From: Achromobacter veterisilvae
Lineage (GTDB): Bacteria > Pseudomonadota > Gammaproteobacteria > Burkholderiales > Burkholderiaceae_B
Reading direction: 5' to 3'
Assembly (NCBI RefSeq): GCF_900496975.1
Contig: NZ_UFQC01000033.1
Coordinates: forward strand, 1-64,000
Length of the DNA: 64,000 bases
Shown piece after piece: positions 18,622 through 27,526 of this stretch. The translations under genes and the position numbers were made by a program. Below the pieces are notes generated by a model. That model saw nothing but the letters and a program-made list of their open reading frames with translations, was not told the origin of the DNA and made no database searches. Each line of letters opens with the position of its first letter. Within the stretch, counting starts at the first letter, position 1.

Positions 18622-19473
18622 TCATTTTTCAGTGTCGACCAGACCCTTGACGAACCATTTCTGCATCAGGATGACCACCAGCGCGGGCGGGATCATCGCG
18701 AGCATGGCGGTGGCCATGGTGATGTTCCATTCGGTCACGCTGTCGCCGCCGCTGATCATCCGCTTGATGCCGATGACGACGGGGTACATGTCTTCCTGCG
18801 TGGTGACCAGCAGCGGCCACAGGTATTGGTTCCAGCCGTAGATGAACTGGATCACGAACAGCGCGGCGATGCTGGTCTTGGACAGCGGGAGCAGCACGTC
18901 GCGGAAAAAGCGCACGGGGCCGGCGCCGTCGATGCGCGCGGCCTCGATCAGTTCGTCCGGCACCGTCAGGAAGAACTGCCGGAACAGGAAAGTGGCCGTG
19001 GCCGAGGCGATCAGCGGCAGGGTCAGGCCGGCGTAGCTGTTGAGCAGGCCCAGGTCGGCCACCACTTTGTAGGTGGGAGCGATCCGCACTTCGACCGGCA
19101 GCATCAGCGTGACGAAGATCATCCAGAAGAAGAACATCCGGCCGGGGAAGCGGAAGTACACGACCGCGAAGGCCGACAGCAGCGAGATGGCGATCTTGCC
19201 GATGGAAATCGCCAGCGCCATGATCAGGCTGACGTACATCATGCGGCCCACCGGGGCGCCCGACGAACCGCCGGACGAGCCGCCGAACAGCGCCTGCATG
19301 TAGTTGTCGACGAAATGCTCGCCGGGAATGAGCGACATCGGCGCGGACGCCACTTCCTGCGCGGTCTGGGTGGACGCGACAAAAGTGACGTAGAGCGGAA
19401 ATGCCACCATCGCCACGCCGCAGAGCAGGATGACGTGGGCCAGAATATCCAGCCAGGGACGGCGTTCAACCAT
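18622..19473 (-). CDS. ugpE: sn-Glycerol-3-phosphate ABC permease UgpE
   Basis: This is a 283-residue inner-membrane permease of the MalG/UgpE type with six hydrophobic segments; the first is [20 protein letters not shown]. The cytoplasmic EAA loop, [23 protein letters not shown], couples it to UgpC. Length matches E. coli UgpE (281). It lies 21 bp after ugpA and has a fair ribosome site (GAGG). With UgpA it forms the transmembrane channel. Confidence 0.92.
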   Translation of the reverse strand: MVERRPWLDILAHVILLCGVAMVAFPLYVTFVASTQTAQEVASAPMSLIPGEHFVDNYMQALFGGSSGGSSGAPVGRMMYVSLIMALAISIGKIAISLLSAFAVVYFRFPGRMFFFWMIFVTLMLPVEVRIAPTYKVVADLGLLNSYAGLTLPLIASATATFLFRQFFLTVPDELIEAARIDGAGPVRFFRDVLLPLSKTSIAALFVIQFIYGWNQYLWPLLVTTQEDMYPVVIGIKRMISGGDSVTEWNITMATAMLAMIPPALVVILMQKWFVKGLVDTEK

Positions 19474-19494
19474 TGTTTGTAGCCTCGGACAAAA

Positions 19495-20376
19495 TCAATA
19501 CTGCACTTTGCGGTCGACGTAGCGGAACTGCACGACCGTCAAGGCAATCACAATGAACATCAGCACCACCGACTGGGCCGCGGACGAGCCGAGGTCCAGG
19601 CCGCGGAAGCCGTCGCTGTACACCTTGTAGACCAGAATCGAGGTCGAGGTGCCGGGACCGCCCTGCGTGGTGGTGTCCACCACGGCGAAAGTGTCGAAGA
19701 AGGCGTAGATGATGTTGACCACCAGCAGGAAGAAGGTGGTGGGGGAAAGCAGCGGGAAGACGATGCTCCAGAACCGGCGCGAGGGGCTGGCGCCGTCGAT
19801 CGCGGCGGCTTCGATGAGCGAGCGCGGAATCGACTGCAGGCCGGCCAGGAAGAACAGGAAGTTGTACGAGATCTGCTTCCACACAGCGGCGATCAGCACC
19901 AGCAGCATCGCCTGGTTGCCGTCCAGGCGCGGGTTCCAGTCGACGCCGGCCTGGCGCAGGGCCACGGCCAGGATGCCGACGGAAGGCGAGAACAGGAACA
20001 GCCACAGCACGCCGACGACGGCGGGCGCCACGGCGTAGGGCCAGATCAGCAGCGTCTTGTAGAGCCCGGCGCCGCGGATGACGCGGTCGGCCATGACGGC
20101 CAGCAGCAAGGACACGCCCAGGCCGACGACCGCCACCAGGATGGAGAACACGGCGGTGACGCGGAAGGAATCCAGGTAGGCCTGTTGCGAGAACAGGTCC
20201 ATGAAGTTGTCCAGCCCGACGAATTCGGAGGACAGGCCGAAGGCGTCTTCGAGCCGCAGGGATTGCCACATGGCTTGTCCGGCGGGCAGGAAGAAGAAGA
20301 CCACGGTAATGATGAGCTGCGGCAGGAGCAGCAGATAGGGCAAGGTCTTGTGCCCGAATACGACGCGTTTTTCCAT
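19495..20376 (-). CDS. ugpA: sn-Glycerol-3-phosphate ABC permease UgpA
   Basis: The protein has 293 residues when started at [10 protein letters not shown], which matches the family length; an upstream in-frame start would add 21 residues with no similarity. It is a MalF/UgpA-type permease with six membrane segments and an EAA loop ([22 protein letters not shown]). The ribosome site is weak. A hairpin followed by TTTT lies 20-45 bp upstream, between ugpB and ugpA, which would lower permease expression relative to the binding protein. It partners UgpE and UgpC. Confidence 0.92.
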   Translation of the reverse strand: MEKRVVFGHKTLPYLLLLPQLIITVVFFFLPAGQAMWQSLRLEDAFGLSSEFVGLDNFMDLFSQQAYLDSFRVTAVFSILVAVVGLGVSLLLAVMADRVIRGAGLYKTLLIWPYAVAPAVVGVLWLFLFSPSVGILAVALRQAGVDWNPRLDGNQAMLLVLIAAVWKQISYNFLFFLAGLQSIPRSLIEAAAIDGASPSRRFWSIVFPLLSPTTFFLLVVNIIYAFFDTFAVVDTTTQGGPGTSTSILVYKVYSDGFRGLDLGSSAAQSVVLMFIVIALTVVQFRYVDRKVQY

Positions 20377-20396
20377 AGGGGGAACCCAAGGTACAG

Positions 20397-20423
20397 AAAA
20401 GCGGCGGTTGGAATCACCGCCGC
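20397..20423 (-). terminator. Attenuator-like hairpin between ugpB and ugpA
   Basis: Read on the minus strand, GCGGCGGT (20423-20416), a 7-nt loop, ACCGCCGC (20408-20401), then TTTT (20400-20397) gives a perfect 8-bp GC stem followed by a T-run. This is the form of an intrinsic terminator. It sits 20 bp before the ugpA start, inside the operon. A partial terminator here would leave more binding protein than permease message. Confidence 0.6.
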
Positions 20424-20511
20424 CTGAAGCCGCCTTCACAAAATACGATAGGCTTAAAGCCCCAAAAGAACCAGGGCCTTAAGCCTTGCGCAAAACTTCG
20501 CGGGAAGCGAG

Positions 20512-21825
20512 TTACTTTACACTTTTCTCGAATTTTTCCAGCAGTTCGTTGCCGCGCTTGACGATGTTCTCGGCGCCGTCCTTGGCGGCGACCTTGCCGG
20601 AGACGATGCGCTCGATTTCAGCGTCCTCGATCTCGCGGATCTGCGGCAGGAAGCCCAGGCGCAGGCCGCGGGACTGGGCGGTGGTTTCGACGTTCAATTG
20701 CTTGACGCCGACTTCGGTGCCCGGGTTCTTGTCGTAGAAGCCTTCCTTCTTGGTCAGCTCGTAGGCGGCCTTGGTGACGGGCACGTAGCCGGTCTGCTGG
20801 TGCCAGCGGGCGGCGATTTCCGGGCTGGCCAGGAACTTGAAGAACGCGGTCACGCCCTTGTAGGTTTCCGGCTTCTTGTTGGCGAAGACCCACAGCGAGG
20901 CGCCGCCGATGATGGTGTTCTGCGGCGCGCCCTGCACGTCGGCGTAATAGGGCAGGGTCGAGGTGCCGAATTCGAACTTGGCGTTCTTGGCGATGTTGGC
21001 GCGCAGGCCGGACGAGCCGGTGATCATCGCGCACTTGCCGCTGATGAAGAGCGAGTTCGGCTCGTCGCCGCGCCCGCCGTACATGAAGATGCCTTCCTTG
21101 CCCAGCTTGGCCAGGTTGTCCAGGTGGCGCACGTGCAGCGGGGTATTGATGGCGATGCGCGCGTCCAGGCCGCCGAAACCGTTGTCCTTGGTGGCGTACG
21201 GCACGTTGTGCCAGGCCGAGAACGTTTCCAGTTGGACCCACGACGGCCAGGAGGTCGTGTAGCCGCATTCCTGGCCGGCGGCCTTCAGCTTCTGGCCAGC
21301 GGCGGCAAGCTCTTCCCAGGTCTTGGGGGGATTGTCGGCGTCCAGGCCGGCCTTCTTGAAGGCGTCCTTGTTGTAGTAGAACACCACCGTCGAGCTGTTG
21401 AACGGCATCGACACCAGTTTGCCGTCGGCCGACGAGTAGTAGCCGGCCACGGCGCCGATGAATTCCTTCGGATCGATCGGGTTGCCGACTTCCTCGGACA
21501 TCTGCTGCACCGGCTTGATGGCGCCCTTGGCGTACATCATGGTGGCGGTGCCGACCTCGAAGACCTGCAGGATGTCGGGGGCGTTGCCGGCGCGGAACGC
21601 GGCGATGCCGGCGTTCATGGATTCACCGTAGTTGCCCTTGTAAACTGCCTTGACCTGGTAGTCGGGGTTCTTCTTGTTGAATTCGTCGACAAGGCCGTTC
21701 ACCCGGTCGCCCAGCGCGCCTTCCATCGAGTGCCAGAACTGGATCTCGGTGGCGGCATGCGCGGAGGCGCCCGCGAAAGCCGCCATGATGGCGGCAAAAG
21801 TTAAGGCAATACGGTGGGATCGCAT
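20512..21825 (-). CDS. ugpB: sn-Glycerol-3-phosphate-binding periplasmic protein UgpB
   Basis: The protein has 437 residues. A Sec signal peptide (1-24, ending SAHA) is followed by TEIQFWHSMEGALG, typical of UgpB. Later blocks include GLDADNPPKTWEEL and GGASLWVF. E. coli UgpB has 438 residues. It binds glycerol-3-phosphate and glycerophosphocholine-type ligands in the periplasm. The start has a strong GGAGGAAC site. It is the first gene of the operon, with a Pho-box-like element 77-96 bp upstream of its start. Confidence 0.94.
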   Translation of the reverse strand: MRSHRIALTFAAIMAAFAGASAHAATEIQFWHSMEGALGDRVNGLVDEFNKKNPDYQVKAVYKGNYGESMNAGIAAFRAGNAPDILQVFEVGTATMMYAKGAIKPVQQMSEEVGNPIDPKEFIGAVAGYYSSADGKLVSMPFNSSTVVFYYNKDAFKKAGLDADNPPKTWEELAAAGQKLKAAGQECGYTTSWPSWVQLETFSAWHNVPYATKDNGFGGLDARIAINTPLHVRHLDNLAKLGKEGIFMYGGRGDEPNSLFISGKCAMITGSSGLRANIAKNAKFEFGTSTLPYYADVQGAPQNTIIGGASLWVFANKKPETYKGVTAFFKFLASPEIAARWHQQTGYVPVTKAAYELTKKEGFYDKNPGTEVGVKQLNVETTAQSRGLRLGFLPQIREIEDAEIERIVSGKVAAKDGAENIVKRGNELLEKFEKSVK

Positions 21826-21889
21826 AGTGAGGTTCCTCCAGGTTGGGCGTGTTGCAGCCGGGGTGTCCGGGCGCGGGAAAACACGACAC

Positions 21890-21921
21890 CTTATGAATTG
21901 TTTGTGACAAAACCGTGACTT
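21890..21921 (-). promoter_or_regulatory. Pho-box-like element and -10 of the ugp operon
   Basis: On the minus strand, GTCA-CGGTTTT-GTCA (21919-21905) repeats GTCA with the 11-bp periodicity of a PhoB box. In all, 11 of 18 consensus positions match, including every base of both GTCA cores. CATAAG (21895-21890), a 4/6 match to TATAAT, follows after 7 bp. E. coli ugp is PhoB-dependent. The assignment here is by similarity only. Confidence 0.5.
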
Positions 21922-22020
21922 TCACATCAGTCTAAACGCCTGTCAAATTGCGCGTTTTAGGCGCGAACGAACATTTTTCCTTTTTCTCCCCACGGAGACT
22001 ACCGTTTACAATCGCAGGCT

Positions 22021-22854
22021 ATGAAAAACGAACTTTCGATTGCGTTCATTGGTGGCGGCAATATGGCAGCCGCCCTGGCATCGGGCCTCGCGGGCAAAGT
22101 ATGCGCCGCCGGGAGCATCCACGTCATTGACATTAACCAGGATGCGCACGCCGCCTGGCAGGCCCGCGGCATGACCACCGCGACGGCCCCGGACGAGGCC
22201 CTGGCGCGCGCCCGCGTGTGGGTTTTCGCTGTCAAGCCACAGAACATGAAAGACGTTGTGGCTTCCACGCGTCAGTGGTTGCGCGACGACACATTGGTGG
22301 TAAGCGTGGCGGCCGGGATCCGCGCCGATACGCTGGCCGCCTGGCTGGGCACGCCCGAGGCGCCTTTCGGCCGCCTGGTGCGCTGCATGCCCAATACGCC
22401 GGCCCTGGTGGGCGCCGGCACGACCGGGCTGGCGGCCCTGGGCGGCGTGAGCGAAGCCGATCGCGAACTCGCGGCCCGGCTGCTGTCCAGCGTGGGCGAC
22501 GTGGTCTGGGTGGACGGCGACGCGGCGCTCGATGGCGTGACGGCCCTGTCCGGCAGCGGCCCCGCGTATGTCTTCCTGTTCCTGGAGGCGCTGGTCGCCG
22601 GCGGCCAGAAGGTCGGCCTGACGGCCGAACAGGCCAAGCGGCTGGCCCTGGGCACGCTGGCCGGCGCCACGCGCCTGGCGGCGGAATCCTCCGAACCGCT
22701 GTCCACCTTGCGCGAACGCGTCACGTCCAAGGGTGGCACCACCGCCGCGGCGCTGGACGCCTTCGGCGCCGCGGGCTTTGCCGGCATCGTGGAGGAGGCC
22801 ATGGCCGCCGCCGCGCGGCGTTCCCGCGAACTGGCGGAGGAGTTCGGCAAATGA
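22021..22854 (+). CDS. proC: Pyrroline-5-carboxylate reductase
   Basis: The protein has 277 residues. An N-terminal Rossmann motif (IAFIGGGNM, glycines 11-13) is followed by VKPQNMKDV, RCMPNTPALVG and the C-terminal signature block DGVTALSGSGPAYVF ... LRERVTSKGGTTAAAL. It reduces 1-pyrroline-5-carboxylate to proline with NAD(P)H in the cytoplasm. Length is that of the family (~270). It is divergent from ugpB, 195 bp away, and its stop overlaps the next start (ATGA), so it is coupled to the YhhQ-type transporter gene. It could also use P5C formed from ornithine by the aminotransferase encoded at 47298. Confidence 0.95.
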   Translation: MKNELSIAFIGGGNMAAALASGLAGKVCAAGSIHVIDINQDAHAAWQARGMTTATAPDEALARARVWVFAVKPQNMKDVVASTRQWLRDDTLVVSVAAGIRADTLAAWLGTPEAPFGRLVRCMPNTPALVGAGTTGLAALGGVSEADRELAARLLSSVGDVVWVDGDAALDGVTALSGSGPAYVFLFLEALVAGGQKVGLTAEQAKRLALGTLAGATRLAAESSEPLSTLRERVTSKGGTTAAALDAFGAAGFAGIVEEAMAAAARRSRELAEEFGK

Positions 22855-23405
22855 AGGCGGCGGCAAGGGGCTTTCCTCCCATGAGCCGTGCACAGTTCGG
22901 CATCGCCGTGCTGTGCATGCTGCTGGTGGTGGTGGGCTCGAACATCCTGGTCCAGGTGCCCCTGAACGATTGGCTGACCTGGGGCGGGCTGTCGTATCCG
23001 GTGGCCTTCCTGGTGACCGACGTGCTGAATCGCCGCTTCGGGCCGGCGGCGGCCCGCCGCGTGGTGTGGTTCGGCTTCGCCGCCGCCCTGGCGGTGTCGG
23101 TGTGGGTGGCGTCGCCCCGCATCGCGCTGGCCTCGGGCCTGGCCTACATCTGCGCGCAATTGGTGGACATCCAGGTGTTCGACCGCCTGCGCGACCAGCG
23201 CTGGTGGCGCGCGCCGCTGGTGTCGGGCACCCTGGGCGCCGCCCTGGACACCGCGGTCTTCTTCAGCGTGGCCTTCGCCGCCACGGGCACGCCCTGGGTC
23301 ACCTGGATGCTGGGCGACCTGGCGATCAAGCTGGCGGTCAACGTCAGCATGCTGGCGCCGTTCCGGGCGTTGATGTGGAACCTGGCCCGGCCGGCCAGCG
23401 CCTGA
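22851..23405 (+). CDS. yhhQ: YhhQ/VUT-family transporter (queuosine-precursor type)
   Basis: This 184-residue membrane protein has about five to six hydrophobic segments, beginning QFGIAVLCMLLVVVGSNILVQ. YPVAFLVTDVLNRRFG is the family signature of the VUT/YhhQ proteins, which import queuosine precursors (preQ0/preQ1) in E. coli. The start at 22851 is chosen because GGAGGAG lies 8 bp upstream; the next ATG (22881) has no ribosome site. It is coupled to proC by a 4-bp overlap, an arrangement with no obvious metabolic logic. Substrate specificity is inferred from the family. Confidence 0.8.
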   Translation: MKAAARGFPPMSRAQFGIAVLCMLLVVVGSNILVQVPLNDWLTWGGLSYPVAFLVTDVLNRRFGPAAARRVVWFGFAAALAVSVWVASPRIALASGLAYICAQLVDIQVFDRLRDQRWWRAPLVSGTLGAALDTAVFFSVAFAATGTPWVTWMLGDLAIKLAVNVSMLAPFRALMWNLARPASA

Positions 23406-23412
23406 GAAACCA

Positions 23413-23435
23413 GCCGGCGCCGCGACGGCGCCGGC
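23413..23435. terminator. Hairpin between convergent yhhQ and Bug gene
   Basis: GCCGGCGCC (23413-23421), GCGAC loop, GGCGCCGGC (23427-23435) make a perfect 9-bp stem in the 35-bp gap between convergent genes. No T-tract follows on either strand. Probably a bidirectional transcript end. Confidence 0.45.
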
Positions 23436-23440
23436 CCCGC

Positions 23441-24457
23441 CTAGTTGGCCTGGGCGCCGGATTGCCGGATCAGATCGGACCACTTGGCCAGTTCGTCCTG
23501 CCCGAACTTGTCGATGCCCGCCATGGGCACGTCGCTTTTCTCCAGGCCCTGCGCTTCCAGCTTGGCGACGATGTCCGGATTGGACAGCGCCGCCGCCGCG
23601 GAGTCGCGCAGGGTTTGCAGGACGGGGGCGGGCGTGGCGGTGGGCGCGTACAGCATGAACCAGGCCTGCAGGTCGAAATCGCCGCCCAGTTGTTCGGCGA
23701 TGGTCGGCACGTCCGGCGCGGATGCGCTGCGGCGCATGACGGAGGTGCCCAGCGCGCGCAGCTTGCCGGACTTGATGTGCGGCAGTACGGCCAGGGGGTG
23801 GTAGAACATGAACTGGGTCTGGCCCGACATGACGTCGGTCAGCGCCTGGCTGCCTTCCTTGTAAGGGATGTGCACCATGGTGCCGCCCAGGCGCGATTTC
23901 AGCAGTTCGCCCGCCAGGTGCCCGGAGGTGCCGGTTCCGGCGGAGGCGAAGCTGATGCCGCCGGGCTTGGCGGCGGCGGCCCCCAGGTCCTGTAGCGTAC
24001 GTATCGGCGAGCCGGCGCCGACCACCAGCAGCGTCGGCGTGTAGCCGACCAGCGCGACCGGCTTGAAATCGCGCAAGGGGTCGTAGCCCAGTTTGGGATA
24101 GAGGGCCTTGTTGATGGCGTGTGTGCCGACCGTGCCCATCACCAGGGTATAGCCGTCGGCCGGGGCGCGCGCGACGAGTTCGGTGCCGATGGAGCCGCCG
24201 GCGCCGGCCCGGTTCTCGATGATGACGGGCTGTCCCAGCGACTTGGACATGGCGTCCGCCATCATCCGGGACACGGTATCGGTGGTGGTGCCCGGCCCGA
24301 ACGGCACGATCATTTTTATCGGACGTTCGGGAAAGGCGGCGGCACGCGCCGGCTGGGCGGCCGCGCCCAGCGCGCAGGCGCCCAGGGCCAGCACCGCGAG
24401 AGCGCGGCGCACGGAACTATTGCGGAAGGCCCGCGGGCAGGCAAAGGTCGGTTGCAT
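23441..24457 (-). CDS. Bug-type tripartite tricarboxylate receptor 1
   Basis: The protein has 338 residues, with a signal peptide of ~40 residues (ending ARAAA) and then FPERPIKMIVPFGPG. That opening and the following VIIENRAGAGGSIG, ADGYTLVMG and HIPYKEGSQAL are the family marks of Bug periplasmic receptors. These bind carboxylates or related small molecules and normally deliver them to a TctAB permease, of which there is none nearby. It has a good ribosome site (CAGGAGAC) and lies 77 bp after the citrate-synthase-like gene, as the last of three genes likely co-transcribed. The neighbours suggest the ligand is a hydroxy- or dicarboxylate activated as a CoA thioester. Confidence 0.88.
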   Translation of the reverse strand: MQPTFACPRAFRNSSVRRALAVLALGACALGAAAQPARAAAFPERPIKMIVPFGPGTTTDTVSRMMADAMSKSLGQPVIIENRAGAGGSIGTELVARAPADGYTLVMGTVGTHAINKALYPKLGYDPLRDFKPVALVGYTPTLLVVGAGSPIRTLQDLGAAAAKPGGISFASAGTGTSGHLAGELLKSRLGGTMVHIPYKEGSQALTDVMSGQTQFMFYHPLAVLPHIKSGKLRALGTSVMRRSASAPDVPTIAEQLGGDFDLQAWFMLYAPTATPAPVLQTLRDSAAAALSNPDIVAKLEAQGLEKSDVPMAGIDKFGQDELAKWSDLIRQSGAQAN

Positions 24458-24534
24458 TGTGGTTGTCTCCTGTTTTTTAGCGCGGCTTGCGGCCAGCAGC
24501 CACGGGGGCGGCGGGCGCGCCGGCGTCGTGGTGC

Positions 24535-25347
24535 TTAGTGGTCCGATTTTCCGAATCCGGCCGGAACCTTGCCGTCGTATTGCAGTTCGCGGGTGGCCTG
24601 GTAGGACAGCGCAAAGCCCGCCGCCTGCTGGAGTTCTTCATTGAGATGCGCGATGAGGCCGGCGGTGCGCGCCAGCAGCGGCACGCCGCGCAGGGCTTGA
24701 AGCGGAAATCCGGCGCCCAGCAGCACCGCCGGGATGGCGGCGGACACGTTGAGTTTGAGCGCTTTGCCAAGCACCGCGGGAATCTGGCGTTCCACGGCTT
24801 CGGCGATCTGGACGTAGGTCTGGTCCGCGCCACATTCCTGCGCCACCTCGAACAGCCGCGCCACGCGCGGATCGCGGGTCTTGTGCAGGGGATGGCCGTA
24901 GCCCGGGATGGCCTTGCCCTCGGCGCGGTAGCGCTTGAGCACGTCGAGCGCAGCGGCGTCCAGGCCCGTTTGCCCTTGCTCGGCGCAATCCTTGATTTCA
25001 GCGAACAGCCGGCCGGCCGTTTCCGAGGCGCCCAGGATCACCGAGCCGCAGCCCAGCAGGCCGGCGGCGACCGCGCCCTGCATGGCGTCGGGCGCGGCCG
25101 CCAGCGTCATGCGGGCGGCCTGCACGCTGGGCACGAAGCCATGCTCGGCGATGGCGACCAGCGTCGCGTCCAGCACGGCCGTGGCCGCGGCGTCGGGGCG
25201 GCGTCCGGTGACCAGCAGGTGAAAGTAGTCGGTAAAGGAAATGCGGCCGATCAGGTCTTTGCACAGGTCTTCGCCGCGCACCACGATCGTGTGCTCGTCG
25301 GAGGTGCAGATGGCGCTGCGGGGGATGGTGTTCTTGCCTATTTTCAT
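24535..25347 (-). CDS. Citrate synthase-like protein (citryl-CoA lyase type)
   Basis: The protein has 270 residues, much shorter than citrate synthase (~430). It starts MKIGKNTIPR and its ATG overlaps the CoA-transferase stop (4 bp). It retains the small-domain active-site block GYGHPLHKTRDPR, corresponding to the catalytic-His region of citrate synthase, and an N-terminal block with ISFTDYFHLLVTG. Proteins of this size are annotated as citryl-CoA lyases and are often next to CaiB/BaiF CoA-transferases and Bug receptors in Bordetella relatives. A pathway in which the transferase makes the acyl-CoA and this enzyme cleaves or condenses it is inference; the true substrate is unknown. Confidence 0.8.
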   Translation of the reverse strand: MKIGKNTIPRSAICTSDEHTIVVRGEDLCKDLIGRISFTDYFHLLVTGRRPDAAATAVLDATLVAIAEHGFVPSVQAARMTLAAAPDAMQGAVAAGLLGCGSVILGASETAGRLFAEIKDCAEQGQTGLDAAALDVLKRYRAEGKAIPGYGHPLHKTRDPRVARLFEVAQECGADQTYVQIAEAVERQIPAVLGKALKLNVSAAIPAVLLGAGFPLQALRGVPLLARTAGLIAHLNEELQQAAGFALSYQATRELQYDGKVPAGFGKSDH

Positions 25348-26504
25348 GACGGGTCCCGGGAGGAAGGATTGCGGCTCGCCAGCGCGGCGCGGATCTGGGC
25401 GTTGTGTTCGCCCAGCAGGGGCGGGGGCGTGACCTCGCAGGCGCGCTGGCCGTCGAAGCTGACCGGCGAGCGCACGGTGCGCCAGGGGCCCAGCGTGGGA
25501 TGGGCGCCTTCGATCTCCAGTTGCAGGTGGCGCGCCTGCGGGTCCTGCAGGGCTTCGGCCGTGTCGTACATCGGCGCATGCGGCACGTCCTCGTCCGTCA
25601 GGCGCTGGCACCATTGTTCGCGCGTGCGGCCGGCAAAGACGCCATCGAGCACGGCGATCAACTGTTCGTGATGGACGATGCGGCCTTCGCGCGTGGAAAA
25701 GCGCGGGTCCTGCAGGATGTCGGGCCGTTCCATGGCATTGGCCAGCCCGCGCCAGAACTTCTCCGGCGAGGACATGTGCAGGGCCAGCTTCTTGCCGTCC
25801 GCGCAGGTCAGGGCATAGGACTGGGATACGCTGGGCCGGCTGTACGGGCCCATGACTTCGCCTTCCGAGAAGAAGTGGGTGAAGGCGTCCAGATTGAAAT
25901 GGCACATCGCCTCCAGCATCGACACTTCGACGCTGCGGCCCAGGCCGGTGCGCGCGCGTTCGACCAGGGCGCCGAGGATGCCGTAGGCGGCATAGAAGCC
26001 CGTGAGCGAGTCGGCGATGGCCGGTCCCACGACGCGGGGATTGTCCGGGTTCACCAGCAGGTTGAGGAATCCGCTGGCGGCCTGCGCCACGGTGTCGTAG
26101 GCCGGCCTCGCGGCGGCCGGGCCGGTCTGGCCGAAGCCGCTGATCGCGCAATACACCAGGCGCGGATTGATGGCGCGCAGCCGCGCCTCGCCCGCGTTCA
26201 GGCGCTCGGCGGCGCCGGGCCTGAAATTCTGGATATAGACGTCCGCGTCGCGTATCAGCTCGTCGAACACGCGCGCGTCGTCGGGGTTCTTGGCGTCGAG
26301 CTCGATGCTGCGCTTGTTGCGGTTGTAGGTCTGGTAGTGCGGGCTGTACAGCCCGCCCTTGAAAGCCCGGAACGGGTCGCCCGCGCCGGGCTGCTCCACC
26401 TTGATGACGTCCGCTCCCAGATCGGCCAGCAGCATGCCGGCCGCCGGCCCGGTAATGAACGTTCCCTGTTCGATTACGGTGATGCCATCCAATACCTTGG
26501 ACAT
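25344..26504 (-). CDS. CaiB/BaiF family (class III) CoA-transferase
   Basis: The protein has 386 residues and starts MSKVLDGITVIE, with AAGAGGAAC upstream. Class III transferase features include GPAAGMLLADLGADVIKVE, the QNFRPGAAERL block before the active site, and YNRNKRSIELD. These enzymes move CoA between carboxylic acids through a mixed anhydride on an aspartate. It is the first gene of a three-gene operon (transferase, citrate-synthase-like, Bug) and is divergent from a LysR regulator. The operon probably takes up and activates one organic acid; which one is not evident. An in-frame upstream start is possible but lacks similarity. Confidence 0.88.
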   Translation of the reverse strand: MSKVLDGITVIEQGTFITGPAAGMLLADLGADVIKVEQPGAGDPFRAFKGGLYSPHYQTYNRNKRSIELDAKNPDDARVFDELIRDADVYIQNFRPGAAERLNAGEARLRAINPRLVYCAISGFGQTGPAAARPAYDTVAQAASGFLNLLVNPDNPRVVGPAIADSLTGFYAAYGILGALVERARTGLGRSVEVSMLEAMCHFNLDAFTHFFSEGEVMGPYSRPSVSQSYALTCADGKKLALHMSSPEKFWRGLANAMERPDILQDPRFSTREGRIVHHEQLIAVLDGVFAGRTREQWCQRLTDEDVPHAPMYDTAEALQDPQARHLQLEIEGAHPTLGPWRTVRSPVSFDGQRACEVTPPPLLGEHNAQIRAALASRNPSSRDPS

Positions 26505-26620
26505 GAATGTTCCTCTTGCGGTTGCTGCGAACTGCAAGACTATCGGCCCCCGACCAAAGATAAAAATGATTAATATATTCGATCATCATTGATGCCATCG
26601 ATTGATGGGGAGGGCATGGC
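26505..26620. promoter_or_regulatory. Divergent promoter region, CoA-transferase operon / LysR
   Basis: The 116-bp gap contains an AT-rich stretch (26558-26580) and an inverted repeat TCGAT-N13-ATCGA (26579-26601). The repeat is a candidate binding site for the divergent LysR protein. GGGGAGGG just before 26621 is the LysR ribosome site. Confidence 0.4.
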
Positions 26621-27526
26621 ATGGAACTGCGGCATCTCAGGTACTTCATCGCGCTGTCCGGCTCGCTCAATTTCACGCGCGCGGCCGAACGCGTGCACGT
26701 CACGCAGTCGACCTTGTCCCATCAGATACGGCAACTGGAAGACGAGATCGGGCAGCGCCTGTTCGAGCGGATCGGCAAGCGCGTGGTGATGACGGAGGCG
26801 GGAGAGACCTTCCTGGCCTACGCCCAGCGCGCGCTCAAGGAAATCGACCAGGGGCTGGGCGCGATCAAGCAGGACGTCGCGCTGGTGACCGGCCAGGTTC
26901 GCGTCGGCACCACCCATACTTTCAATCTGAACTTCATTCCCGACTGCGTGGCGCAGTTGCTGCAACGCAGTCCCGGGGTGAAAGTCCTGATCGAAGAGCT
27001 GCCGGCCGACGCCATCGTCCAGCAACTCGAGGCCGGCAGGCTGGACATCGGCGTGGCGTACCGGCCCGAAGGCGCCAGCGAGCTGCGGTTCGAACCGCTG
27101 TTCAACGAGGAACTGGTACTGGTGGTGTCGGCCAGCCACCCGCTCGCCGCCCGCCGGCGCATCCGCATGATCGAACTGCATCGCGAACCGCTGGTGATGC
27201 TGCCGGCCGGCTTTTCCACGCGCCGGATACTGGACGAGTGCTTTCAGGCCGCGGGCGCGGCGCCCGAGGTCATCGCGGAGATGAATACCATCGCCGCCAT
27301 GCTGGGCATGGTGGCGCGCATGAACGTGGGCGCCATCGCCGCCGCCAGCGCGATCGCGCCGGACCCCGGGCTGCGCATGATCCCCATGGAGAATCCCACG
27401 CCGATGCGCACGCCGGGCCTGCTGTTCAATAACGCGGCGCCGCAGAGCCGGGCCTGCCGCGCGTTCGTCGCGCTGCTGCGCAGGCGCGCCATGGGCCAAT
27501 CTGCATTATCCGTAAGGCCGGCGTAA
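26621..27526 (+). CDS. LysR-family transcriptional regulator 1
   Basis: The protein has 301 residues. The N-terminal winged HTH spans 1-60 (LRYFIALSGSLNFTRAAERV, then TQSTLSHQIRQLE). A type 2 periplasmic-binding-like effector domain follows (~90-290; VRVGTTHTFNLNFIPD). It is divergent from the CoA-transferase/citrate-synthase-like/Bug operon, the usual position of its regulator, and probably responds to the operon's substrate or CoA product. The effector is not identifiable from the sequence. Confidence 0.92.
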   Translation: MELRHLRYFIALSGSLNFTRAAERVHVTQSTLSHQIRQLEDEIGQRLFERIGKRVVMTEAGETFLAYAQRALKEIDQGLGAIKQDVALVTGQVRVGTTHTFNLNFIPDCVAQLLQRSPGVKVLIEELPADAIVQQLEAGRLDIGVAYRPEGASELRFEPLFNEELVLVVSASHPLAARRRIRMIELHREPLVMLPAGFSTRRILDECFQAAGAAPEVIAEMNTIAAMLGMVARMNVGAIAAASAIAPDPGLRMIPMENPTPMRTPGLLFNNAAPQSRACRAFVALLRRRAMGQSALSVRPA

